Positions 1 to 6,288 of a DNA stretch of 12,978 nucleotides are shown here, piece by piece. A program made the translations under genes and the position numbers. The stretch's first letter is position 1. Each line of letters opens with the position of its first letter. Source of the DNA: Thermodesulfovibrio sp. (GTDB lineage: Bacteria > Nitrospirota > Thermodesulfovibrionia > Thermodesulfovibrionales > JdFR-85); NCBI GenBank assembly GCA_027050975.1, contig JALUAR010000160.1, positions 1 through 12,978 of the forward strand, in the 5' to 3' direction. Under the pieces are notes generated by a model, which made no database searches, had not been told where the DNA came from, and saw nothing but the letters and a program-made list of their open reading frames with translations.

Positions 1-2
1 AA

Positions 3-299
3 TTAAAGGAACGTGTACTTTCCGCTGTTAGCGAGGTTGACAGGATATCCGATATAATAACAACCTTTCAGGAAGATATCAATTCCATAAGGGCAAACTT
101 TGAGCACACAAAGAAGCTATCCGATACAGTGGGAGATGCAATTAACAACCTGTCTTCTGCCATAGAAGAACAAAGCCAGGTACTTTCAGACATCAGTGCA
201 AGGATTACAATGGTTTCTAATACTATAGAGGAGACTCACAAGGTTTTCTCGACCGTAACCAGAGTGAATGCCAAGGTTAGCAATATTATTAAGTTCTGA
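3..299 (+). CDS. C-terminal end of a methyl-accepting chemotaxis-type signalling protein (5' truncated by window)
   Basis: An open frame runs from the left edge to a TGA at 297-299, giving 98 codons with no start inside the window. The peptide is a continuous amphipathic helix. It contains the stretch AIEEQSQVLSDIS at about residues 59-71 of the fragment, which resembles the AIEEQS segment near the end of the cytoplasmic four-helix bundle of methyl-accepting chemotaxis proteins. Heptad-like spacing of I, L and V continues to the terminal residues SNIIKF. In that family the hairpin tip binds CheA and CheW, and the two arms carry methylated Glu/Gln. Only the descending arm is visible here, so the sensor domain and ligand are unknown. 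It converges with the DUF4416 gene, with a 28 nt gap. A coiled-coil protein of another kind cannot be fully excluded. Confidence 0.8.
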   Translation, partial: LKERVLSAVSEVDRISDIITTFQEDINSIRANFEHTKKLSDTVGDAINNLSSAIEEQSQVLSDISARITMVSNTIEETHKVFSTVTRVNAKVSNIIKF

Positions 300-327
300 G
301 GCAGTAGAGAAACAAATAAAAAATCAG

Positions 328-843
328 TCATTTACCCAGAATATAATTTCTCATATCCTCAAACAGTTTTATATACTCCGGGCTTCTGTAGTCCCTGTAA
401 GTGAAGTCATGGGCCCGGAATGTACCCTTCCTGTAGTAGAGAGTTACCTCGGCGTATATACCCTTAGCAATGTAGACCCTGTGGGCATAGTTCTTTGTTG
501 TGGCAAGCACAACCTTTGATGCAGTAACATAACCTGGATCCAGATTGACCTTCCTTTTGCCTTCTACAGAAAGAGTCTCCTCAAGCTCGTTTGTATAAAG
601 CTTTATATCCACAATACTGGAAGGGTCTATACACCGCCTGGTAGCAAGAAATCGTCTTGTAATAGGCCAGCCAAGTTCATCCCTGTAGTATTCTGTATGC
701 TCCCAGGCCATTGGTGGGCTCTCGAAGAGGAGTTCACCGAACTCTTGGCACAATGCCTCTTTTGCCTTCTCGTAATATGGCTCTTCAGCGTATAGAATGC
801 CTATGAAAAGCAGGGCTTTCTCAGGTGGTTTCGGTTTACCCAT
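328..843 (-). CDS. DUF4416 family protein
   Basis: This 171-residue protein has no signal peptide or membrane segment and is probably cytosolic. It begins MGKPKPPEKALLFIGILY and carries the paired aromatic and acidic segments typical of DUF4416 (for example the MAWEHTEYYRDELG region near residue 45 and the NLDPGYVTASKVVLATTK region near residue 100). The biochemical role of the family is not known, so no function is assigned. The gene lies 76 nt downstream of the Do protease on the same strand, with an 11-bp hairpin in the gap. No Shine-Dalgarno is seen before the ATG; the upstream bases are TATAGAAAACC. The length is close to what is usual for the family. Family assignment is by recognition of the overall pattern and was not checked by a profile search. 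Confidence 0.8.
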   Translation of the reverse strand: MGKPKPPEKALLFIGILYAEEPYYEKAKEALCQEFGELLFESPPMAWEHTEYYRDELGWPITRRFLATRRCIDPSSIVDIKLYTNELEETLSVEGKRKVNLDPGYVTASKVVLATTKNYAHRVYIAKGIYAEVTLYYRKGTFRAHDFTYRDYRSPEYIKLFEDMRNYILGK

Positions 844-862
844 GGTTTTCTATAAATTAGAA

Positions 863-896
863 CAGGCAGGTGAGGGGCTTCCACATCACCTGCCTG
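863..896 (-). terminator. 11-bp hairpin between the Do protease and DUF4416 genes
   Basis: The arms CAGGCAGGTGA (863-873) and TCACCTGCCTG (886-896) are perfect complements around a 12-nt loop. The hairpin starts 24 nt after the protease stop codon. On the minus strand it is followed by TTCTAATTTAT, so there is no clean U-tract. It could be a weak terminator, a processing or stability element for the protease mRNA, or a partial attenuator of the DUF4416 gene. Confidence 0.55.
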
Positions 897-919
897 GAAT
901 ATTGTTTGGAGATTCTTTT

Positions 920-2377
920 CTATTCCTTGATCGTAATGTATATGTATCCTCCACCTCTGTAAACAAGCAAGAGCACGCTCTCATCGGGGCCTATTTTCGA
1001 AAGCACCTTCTCGTAGTCCTTTATATTCTTTATCACTTTTCTGTTAATCTCCTGTATCACATCATTTCTTTTCAAACTGCCAAAGGCAGGACTGTCCTCC
1101 TCTACTCCGGTAACCAGCACTCCCTGTACCTTATCCGGTATACCCAGACTCTCCCTGAGATCCGGAGTCAGTTCCTGCACATGGACACCTCTCAGAACGT
1201 TTCTGAATGTCCCTCTTTCGGCAGTAATGGTCTCGGGAAACTCTCCAAGGGTTACAGTGAGGATCTTCTCCTGTCCCTCACGGATAATCCTTACCTGCAC
1301 GGTCTTGCCCGGAGGTGTATTTGCCACCATATTTCTCAGATGAGTTGAGTCCTCAACAGACTTTCCATCGAACTCAATTATAAGATCACCCCGTTTGAAT
1401 CCGGCTTTGTCAGCAGGACTATCCTTAACAACATCTGTCACAAGGGAACCTTTTTTCTCCTTAATATCAAAGTGTTTTGCAATCTCAGGTGTGAGATCCT
1501 GTATTGTTACCCCAAGCCAGCCACGGATTACCTTGCCATATTTGATTATGCTCTTCATAACCGCCTTTGCCATGCTTGAGGGAATGGCAAAGCCAATACC
1601 CATGTATCCGCCACTTGTGGAGAAAATGGCCGTGTTTATACCAACCAGTTCACCTTTTATGTTCACAAGTGCCCCGCCAGAATTGCCGGGATTTATAGCA
1701 GCATCGGTCTGTATGAAATCTTCATAGTCAGCAATGCCTACATTGGACCTTCCCACAGCACTAACTATACCCATGGTGATGGTATGGCTGAGTCCGAAGG
1801 GGTTGCCTATTGCAAGCACAACCTCCCCTACCCTCAGCTTATCAGAATCACCAAACTTGAGGGCAGGCAGCCCCTTGGCATCAATCTTTATCACAGCCAG
1901 GTCGGTTTTCGGGTCGGTACCTATCACCTTTCCCTTAAAGGACCTTTTGTCATAGAGGGTCACCTTGATATCGTCCGCATCCTTTATCACGTGATTGTTT
2001 GTAAGGATATAGCCGTCATCGGTTACAATCACACCAGAGCCGAGTGAGGAAGATTTATACTTCCGTTTATGCCCAAAAGGGAATTCGCGGCCAAAAAATC
2101 TCCTGAAGAAAGGGTCATTGAACAGATCTTCAAAGGGAGATTGCCGTAAGGTAACGGTCTTTGTAGTGGAAATATTCACAACAGCAGGTTTTACCTGTTC
2201 CGCCACCTCTGAGAGGGAATCGCTCAGTTTTCCGAGGAACTCCCTTGTCTCTTCGGATATGTTGGTTTCCTGGGCAAGGGTTATCTTCTGTACATCCAGG
2301 CGTGATGACAAAGTCAAGCCAACGATTATTCCTATAAATATCAAAACAAGGGCAGCAAATATTGTTCTGGTTCTCAT
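920..2377 (-). CDS. degP: Do/HtrA family periplasmic serine protease with two PDZ domains
   Basis: The 485-residue protein has a short basic N-terminus and one hydrophobic segment at about residues 7-24, so it is exported and either anchored or processed. The trypsin-like domain shows the full catalytic triad: His129 in TNNHV, Asp159 in TDLAVIK and Ser233 in NPGNSGGAL. Two PDZ domains follow at about 285-378 and 395-480, the DegP/DegQ architecture. The family degrades or refolds damaged envelope proteins as oligomeric cages. The residues around 75-110, rich in Phe and Arg, correspond to the LA-loop region. The ATG is chosen because AAGGAGG lies 9 nt upstream and an extended -10 sits 43 nt from the start. 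The gene is downstream of the dGTPase gene on the same strand, with a 114-nt gap that contains its own promoter candidate. DegP and DegQ cannot be told apart from sequence alone. Confidence 0.95.
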   Translation of the reverse strand: MRTRTIFAALVLIFIGIIVGLTLSSRLDVQKITLAQETNISEETREFLGKLSDSLSEVAEQVKPAVVNISTTKTVTLRQSPFEDLFNDPFFRRFFGREFPFGHKRKYKSSSLGSGVIVTDDGYILTNNHVIKDADDIKVTLYDKRSFKGKVIGTDPKTDLAVIKIDAKGLPALKFGDSDKLRVGEVVLAIGNPFGLSHTITMGIVSAVGRSNVGIADYEDFIQTDAAINPGNSGGALVNIKGELVGINTAIFSTSGGYMGIGFAIPSSMAKAVMKSIIKYGKVIRGWLGVTIQDLTPEIAKHFDIKEKKGSLVTDVVKDSPADKAGFKRGDLIIEFDGKSVEDSTHLRNMVANTPPGKTVQVRIIREGQEKILTVTLGEFPETITAERGTFRNVLRGVHVQELTPDLRESLGIPDKVQGVLVTGVEEDSPAFGSLKRNDVIQEINRKVIKNIKDYEKVLSKIGPDESVLLLVYRGGGYIYITIKE

Positions 2378-2419
2378 TAGTTTAACCTCCTTGTATGACT
2401 TAACTGATTAATTACAATA

Positions 2420-2428
2420 ATTATACCA
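2420..2428 (-). promoter_or_regulatory. Extended -10 promoter candidate for the Do protease
   Basis: On the minus strand the sequence reads TGGTATAAT, a perfect TGnTATAAT extended -10. No good -35 is seen at 16-18 nt, which extended -10 promoters often do without. Transcription would begin near 2413, giving a leader of about 36 nt that includes the AAGGAGG ribosome binding site. Confidence 0.55.
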
Positions 2429-2491
2429 CTGCAGCCAGAGTATATGCTTACCAAACCAACCCTTGTCAGCACCTGACTATCTTTAAACACT

Positions 2492-3526
2492 TCAAATCTG
2501 CCATGCCTGTGGCATGAAGAGTCTTTCATAAGTCATAAGGGCGAAGCGGTCAGTCATGCCTGCTATGAAATCACAAACAACGCGATGACCATCCTTTTCG
2601 TTCTCTACCTTCGTGGTCTGAATAATCTCATCCAGATGCTCGAGATAGTACTCATACAGGTCGGTAAGCACTCTTTTTGCCTTCTTGAATTCACGCTGTA
2701 TGTGCTCGCTCTCATAGACCTTCTCGAAGAGAAAGTCCCTTAACCTGTAGATTGCCTCTGACACAGTCTCACTCATGTTTATATGTTCATAGTCTATCTC
2801 TATTGTTGAATAGATCACATCCTTAACCATTGTATCTATCCGTTTTGAGTATCCCTCGCCGATCACTTTGACAACCTCCGGAGGGATGTCCGTTCTTTTT
2901 ATCACACCCGCCCTTAAGGCATCGTCCAGGTCATGATTGACATAGGCAATAATATCGGATACCCTGACTACCTGTCCCTCCAGGGTCTCGGCAAGTCCTG
3001 ACTTGTCAGAGGGGATTATCTCCCCCTTGCCCTTGGAGTGAGTGACGATTCCGTTTCTCACCTCATAGGTGAGATTCAGCCCCTGGCCATTTCTCTCAAG
3101 TTTGTCAACAACTCTGAGGCTCTGTTTGTAATGGTCGAACCCCCCGGGATGGATCTCCCTCAGCACTGACTCGCCGGCATGCCCAAAGGGTGTATGTCCA
3201 AGGTCATGGGCAAGGGCTATGGCTTCAGTCAGGTCTTCATTAAGTCTTAAAGCCCTTGATATTGTTCTTGCTATCTGTGCAACCTCAAGCACATGGGTAA
3301 GACGTGTTCTGTAATGGTCACCTTTAGGGGCAAGAAACACCTGGGTTTTATGCTTCAGACGTCTGAATGCCTTGGAATGGATAATCCTGTCTCTGTCTCG
3401 CTGAAAACAGGTGCGGATTACCCCTTCTCTTTCAGGTCTTAATCTCCCTTTGCTTTCTGCACTGAGCGATGCCCTGGGATGGAGTATCTTTCTTTCAATC
3501 TCTTCTGTTTGAGCCCGGATGGTCAT
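2492..3526 (-). CDS. dgt: dGTPase-like HD-domain triphosphohydrolase
   Basis: The 344-residue cytosolic protein belongs to the dNTP triphosphohydrolase family, which cleaves dNTPs (classically dGTP) to deoxynucleoside and tripolyphosphate. The metal-binding HD residues are visible: His78 in RLTHVLEV, His107-Asp108 in ALAHDLGHTPFGHAGE, and Asp191 in VRVSDIIAY. The N-terminal RDRDRIIHSKAFRRLKHKTQVF segment (about residues 43-64) is typical of the short-form Dgt proteins. The length fits the short bacterial form rather than the longer E. coli Dgt. An in-frame TAG directly before the ATG fixes the most upstream start. An AGGTGA lies about 13 nt away, longer than ideal, so initiation may be weak. 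It is 72 nt downstream of tRNA-Leu on the same strand and could be read from that promoter. Substrate preference cannot be deduced. Confidence 0.93.
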   Translation of the reverse strand: MTIRAQTEEIERKILHPRASLSAESKGRLRPEREGVIRTCFQRDRDRIIHSKAFRRLKHKTQVFLAPKGDHYRTRLTHVLEVAQIARTISRALRLNEDLTEAIALAHDLGHTPFGHAGESVLREIHPGGFDHYKQSLRVVDKLERNGQGLNLTYEVRNGIVTHSKGKGEIIPSDKSGLAETLEGQVVRVSDIIAYVNHDLDDALRAGVIKRTDIPPEVVKVIGEGYSKRIDTMVKDVIYSTIEIDYEHINMSETVSEAIYRLRDFLFEKVYESEHIQREFKKAKRVLTDLYEYYLEHLDEIIQTTKVENEKDGHRVVCDFIAGMTDRFALMTYERLFMPQAWQI

Positions 3527-3598
3527 CTATTTGAATGGATCACCTACTGAAGTAGAAGAAAGTGTGAATAAGATAAAACTATAACTTTACCTTAATTA

Positions 3599-3683
3599 TG
3601 GTGCCGAAGGGGGGATTCGAACCCCCACGGGTTGCCCCACACGCCCCTCAAGCGTGCGTGTCTACCAATTCCACCACTTCGGC
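3599..3683 (-). tRNA. tRNA-Leu (anticodon GAG)
   Basis: Read on the minus strand, the acceptor arms GCCGAAG (3677-3683) and CTTCGGC (3603-3609) pair fully. They are followed by discriminator A and an encoded CCA (3599-3601). The T-arm is GGGGG TTCGAAT CCCCC. The anticodon arm is CACGC-TTGAGGG-GCGTG, placing GAG at positions 34-36. A long variable arm (GGGGCAACCC-like) marks it as class II, as expected for leucine. The D-arm contains AATTGGTAGA, as in other leucine tRNAs. It reads CUC and CUU codons. Confidence 0.96.
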
Positions 3684-3700
3684 TGATAGCTGACTATTTA

Positions 3701-3729
3701 TTATTAATCATGACAATGATTCTTGTCAA
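3701..3729 (-). promoter_or_regulatory. Promoter of tRNA-Leu with overlapping dyad
   Basis: On the minus strand TTGACA (3724-3729) is followed after 17 nt by TAATAA (3701-3706), which would start transcription near 3694, about 11 nt before the mature tRNA 5' end. The perfect -35 overlaps an inverted repeat TGACAA-N6-TTGTCA at 3711-3728, which could be an operator or chance symmetry of an AT-rich stretch. Confidence 0.65.
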
Positions 3730-3874
3730 TATTTTCTTAAATCTTTTAAATTTGCTTAAAACAGCCAGGGAAGGGACTTTTACTATAGTCTGTTTTATTA
3801 ACCTCGCCTTTTGGAAGCTCTTCCTAACGGTTATCCAGAATGGTCTCTTTGATGAATTGCTTTGATAACATATA

Positions 3875-3898
3875 GTAGAGGGGGAATCCCCCCTCTAC
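3875..3898 (-). terminator. 10-bp GC-rich hairpin at the 3' end of the Met-rich gene
   Basis: GTAGAGGGGG (3875-3884) pairs perfectly with CCCCCTCTAC (3889-3898) around an AATC loop. It begins 11 nt after the stop codon of the Met-rich gene. On the minus strand it is followed by TATATGTTATC, which is U-rich only in patches. It is likely a terminator or 3' stability element. Nothing recognisable is encoded between it and the tRNA (3684-3870) apart from the tRNA promoter. Confidence 0.6.
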
Positions 3899-3909
3899 AT
3901 AGAACTATT

Positions 3910-4530
3910 TCAATATCCACATCCACCGAATCCCTTCCATGGTGCCTTCTCATAGATCTTGTTCTTTAGGTCTAATATCTCTTTACGGAGTTTCGTTATG
4001 GTCTCCGGTTTTGTCTCCGGATTCCTTAAAGCCTCAAAATAATCAAATCTTTTTTCGTTCAACAGCCTCCTCAACTGTCTGGTCTCGTCAAGAAACTTTT
4101 GAAACTCCTTTGAATAGCCATACCCCATCATCCGGGGGCCCATACCATATCCCATACCGTATCCGCCGCCCATCATCATATTATGCATCATTCCCATCAT
4201 GCCAGGTGCCATCATCATACCTGGAGCCGTACATCCCATCATCCCGTAACCAAAACCTGGATAGGCTCCGTACCCCATCATCCCCGGCCCCATACCATAA
4301 CCTCCCATCATACCGTATCCCATGCCTGGACCCATCATCATGCCAGAACCCATTCCGTAACCATAGCCCGTTGCAGGACCCATTTGATACGGCATCTGTC
4401 CGGTTGTGGTCTGTGCCTGGTTCTGCTGCATCATTTCCTGCCCACCCATCATTTGACCACCCATCTGTCCATAGGCAACGCCTAACATAAGACCAAGGGC
4501 AACCAGAATTATCAGCATTTTTTTCATCAT
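3910..4530 (-). CDS. Exported Met/Gly/Tyr-rich protein with Spy/ZraP-like helical tail, putative metal-binding
   Basis: The 206-residue protein starts with a typical signal peptide (MMKK, hydrophobic 6-19, likely cleavage after AYG at residue 21). Residues 22-138 are extremely low complexity, dominated by M, G and Y in motifs such as GYGM, GPGMM and MMMG. By my count 37 of 206 residues are Met and all lie before residue 135. His116 and Cys100 sit in this region. Residues 140-195 switch to a charged helical hairpin (RQLRRLLNEKRFDYFEALRN, then ETITKLRKEILDLKNKIYEK) resembling the core of Spy/CpxP/ZraP periplasmic proteins. The tail ends GFGGCGY. Met clusters are known soft-metal (Cu(I)/Ag(I)) ligands in CopA- and CusF-type proteins, so a periplasmic metal-binding or stress role is inferred. 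The start is fixed by AAGGAGA just upstream. A Cys-rich micro-ORF lies 106 nt upstream on the same strand. Confidence 0.75.
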   Translation of the reverse strand: MMKKMLIILVALGLMLGVAYGQMGGQMMGGQEMMQQNQAQTTTGQMPYQMGPATGYGYGMGSGMMMGPGMGYGMMGGYGMGPGMMGYGAYPGFGYGMMGCTAPGMMMAPGMMGMMHNMMMGGGYGMGYGMGPRMMGYGYSKEFQKFLDETRQLRRLLNEKRFDYFEALRNPETKPETITKLRKEILDLKNKIYEKAPWKGFGGCGY

Positions 4531-4636
4531 ATGTCTCCTTTTTCTCTCACTTAGTTTTTGCAGAGAATAGGTGCTCTCGGCATTTTCGCTAAAAACATCC
4601 TCTTTTTGTCTGCTGCCTTAATACTTCCGTCTACGC

Positions 4637-4699
4637 TTAACATGAACTATGGCACTTACATGTAGAGGAAGCCTTCTTGATGACCTTCTTGATTTTCAA
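4637..4699 (-). CDS. 20-residue Lys/Cys-rich micropeptide ORF, unknown
   Basis: A TTG-initiated frame of 20 codons ends in TAA and encodes MKIKKVIKKASSTCKCHSSC (TTG read as Met). The first half is strongly basic (IKK repeated) and the second half carries C14-x-C16-H17-x2-C20, a compact set of possible metal or thioether residues. It is supported mainly by its ribosome binding site, AAAGGAGGTGAT at 4704-4715, which is essentially the full complement of the 16S rRNA 3' end, with 8 nt between GGAGG and TTG. An in-frame GTG overlaps that site and is unlikely as a start. No homologous family is recognised. It could be a precursor of a modified peptide, a small metal-binding peptide, or a translated leader controlling the Met-rich gene downstream. 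There is no peptide-modifying enzyme in the window. Confidence 0.5.
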   Translation of the reverse strand: MKIKKVIKKASSTCKCHSSC

Positions 4700-4703
4700 C
4701 TGA

Positions 4704-4715
4704 ATCACCTCCTTT
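4704..4715 (-). promoter_or_regulatory. Near-perfect Shine-Dalgarno of the micropeptide
   Basis: AAAGGAGGTGAT on the minus strand is complementary to about 12 nt of the 16S rRNA tail (ATCACCTCCTTT). It is the longest Shine-Dalgarno match in the window and the main reason to take the 20-codon frame seriously. Confidence 0.7.
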
Positions 4716-5093
4716 CTTATTGGTATACAGAATCTTGACACTTTTAAATTCTCCCCATAACCTTTTGCGAGTTCGCTTTGTACTATACTCTTTCCGAAGC
4801 CATATCCTCTTTTCCTTACTTTAGGCTATCATTTAAATATGAAAAGAATATGAAGAATATCTGAACCCACTCCGCTTTACGCTATGGCCCACAGAGAGAA
4901 CATCTACACTACTGAGAAGAAATTATTTGAGAAAGTTAAAGATTTAAATATTTATCACACTGTCAACTTTTTAGTTTATATATAAGGCATATGTAGTGAA
5001 ACAGAACGGTAATATGATGAGAACTGACAGCTTAAGTTATTGAAAAATTAAGCACTGTTGAAAAGATCAGAAAACTGCTGATCAGCGATGGAA
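4716..5093. other. AT-rich intergenic stretch without a convincing gene
   Basis: This stretch should contain the promoter of the micropeptide/Met-rich unit (minus strand), but no -35/-10 pair stands out. TATAGT and TATACC hexamers occur without matching -35 boxes. A 33-codon + strand frame from ATG 4884 and a start-less 23-codon + strand frame near 5029-5103 look protein-like but have no ribosome binding site. A small dyad GATCAG-N7-CTGATC lies at 5065-5083. Confidence 0.5.
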
Positions 5094-5124
5094 AAGGAGG
5101 GTGATAGGCTTCATCACCCTCCTT
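5094..5124 (-). terminator. 12-bp perfect hairpin downstream of the FGE-fold gene
   Basis: AAGGAGGGTGAT (5094-5105) pairs without mismatch with ATCACCCTCCTT (5113-5124) around a 7-nt loop. On the minus strand the stem ends in TT and continues TTCC, giving a short U-run, so it fits an intrinsic terminator for the gene ending at 5247 (distance 122 nt). The stem also resembles a Shine-Dalgarno/anti-Shine-Dalgarno pair with one extra base. Confidence 0.6.
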
Positions 5125-5246
5125 AGGATTATGAAGGAATGGTTAACAGAATCAGAAAAAAAGCATGATATCAAGATCCTGTAATGACGATAAAAAACAA
5201 TAGCGTGAAGAGGTGGTATCCGAGTCGCATGATTTGGTGTGGCATT

Positions 5247-6164
5247 TCACTCCGTCATAACAAGGCGAAACCCTATAGCATTGCTACCCATATCAGGCGA
5301 AAAATAGCTCCTGTTTGAACAGCGTAATCCCCAGGGTTTATAATACCAGCTGCCGCCTCTTACCACGCGTGACACACCCGGATCTTTGTTAACAGGATTT
5401 TTCCTGCTGTGCTGTTTGTATGCATCACTACTGTACCCCTCCTGAATCCACTCCCACACATTGCCTATTATGTCATACACTCCTAACTCATTAGGAGCAA
5501 AAGAGCCTACAGGCGCTGTATAAACATATCCGTCATCATAACCCTTCCAGATCTTCCAGTCGTGATGCTTCTTTCCTGCTGTCTCATCAGGGATATTGGC
5601 AGCCTTCTTCCCGTTGATAACTGGATCGCCATTCCCCCAGGTATACTTCTCCTTCTTTCCACCGTTACGGCAAACATACTCCCATTCAGCCTCTGTAGGC
5701 AGTCTGAACCTCTTCCCGCTTCTCTTTGAGAGCCACTTTGCAAATTCCACAGCATCCTCCCATGCTATGCCCACCACAGGATGATTCTCTCCCGTAAGCG
5801 CATCCCCAAGTTCAGTGTAATATTCGTCATTTGCAACCTTCAGACTCTCTCCCTTTATCTCTTCAAGCCACTCCGGCTGATAGGCGTTTTTCTCTTTAAC
5901 GAATTTCAAATACTGCGCCACTGTCACCTCATATCTACCCATCCAGAATCCGTCAATACAGACCTCGTGCACAGGGTATTCGTCGTCATCACAGTTGTCT
6001 GTCCACTTTCCACACCCCATCTCATAACAGCCACCGGGAATCCAGACAAACTCCATACCTGTCACCGGCTCCTTAAAGGTCTTATCTTCTGCAGCCACAC
6101 TGCTGTTAAGATACGGCATCACCAATAGGCTCAGCAAGAGAGCACAGAAAACCTTCTTCATCAT
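5247..6164 (-). CDS. Exported FGE/SUMF-fold (formylglycine-generating-enzyme-like) protein, probably non-catalytic
   Basis: The 305-residue protein has a signal peptide (MMKK, hydrophobic 7-19, cleavage likely near SSVAA at 25). The rest is one sulfatase-modifying-factor domain. It opens with FVWIPGGCYEMGC (39-51) and DEYPVHEVCIDGFWMGRYEVT (61-81). Further hallmarks are RLPTEAEWEYVCR (154-166), GVYDIIGNVWEW (228-239) and the closing RGGSW ... GFRLV (269-302). Genuine FGE oxidises a sulfatase Cys using a Cys pair in the segment just after RGGS. Here that segment reads RGGSWYYKPWGLRCSNRS with a single, displaced Cys282, so formylglycine chemistry is unlikely. Such proteins often act as binding or scaffold domains. 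Cys46, 51, 58 and 69 cluster near the N-terminus and may form disulfides. AGGAGG lies 7 nt before the first of two ATG codons. No sulfatase is seen nearby. Confidence 0.88.
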   Translation of the reverse strand: MMKKVFCALLLSLLVMPYLNSSVAAEDKTFKEPVTGMEFVWIPGGCYEMGCGKWTDNCDDDEYPVHEVCIDGFWMGRYEVTVAQYLKFVKEKNAYQPEWLEEIKGESLKVANDEYYTELGDALTGENHPVVGIAWEDAVEFAKWLSKRSGKRFRLPTEAEWEYVCRNGGKKEKYTWGNGDPVINGKKAANIPDETAGKKHHDWKIWKGYDDGYVYTAPVGSFAPNELGVYDIIGNVWEWIQEGYSSDAYKQHSRKNPVNKDPGVSRVVRGGSWYYKPWGLRCSNRSYFSPDMGSNAIGFRLVMTE

Positions 6165-6257
6165 AGTAAAACCTCCTCAAAGAATGATTCTGTTTCAGAG
6201 AATGGATTTCAGACAGAAGAGTCTGTTTTTGTAATAGTCTGCCTTAAAAATCTATAT

Positions 6258-6263
6258 ATTATA
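6258..6263 (-). promoter_or_regulatory. -10 candidate for the FGE-fold gene
   Basis: On the minus strand a consensus TATAAT preceded by TTTTG lies about 94 nt before the ATG and 26 nt after the alcohol dehydrogenase stop codon. The -35 region is poor. A short dyad CAGAC-N6-GTCTG (near 6210-6225) lies in the resulting leader. Confidence 0.4.
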
Positions 6264-6288
6264 CAAAATTAGCGTCGACTTTTCGGGT

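Noticed and set aside
797..1348. 183-codon plus-strand frame overlapping the Do protease and DUF4416 genes
   Set aside because: Antisense to two well-supported genes, no ribosome binding site, no recognisable domain.
3632..3865. 77-codon plus-strand frame covering the tRNA and the gap after it
   Set aside because: It begins inside the tRNA gene on the opposite strand; its hydrophobic look comes from AT-rich DNA.
3939..4490. Long plus-strand frames over the Met-rich gene
   Set aside because: They are shadows of the ATGGGN-type repeats read in antisense (Pro/Ser/His-rich), have no ribosome binding site and overlap a gene with a clear signal peptide and start.
4735..4763. TTGACA on the plus strand as a promoter
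   Set aside because: The hexamer 17 nt downstream is TAACCT and no plus-strand gene follows; it lies in the leader of the minus-strand micropeptide unit.
6210..6232. Terminator-like hairpin CAGAC-N6-GTCTG-TTTTT on the plus strand
   Set aside because: The stem is only 5 bp and there is no plus-strand gene upstream that it could end.
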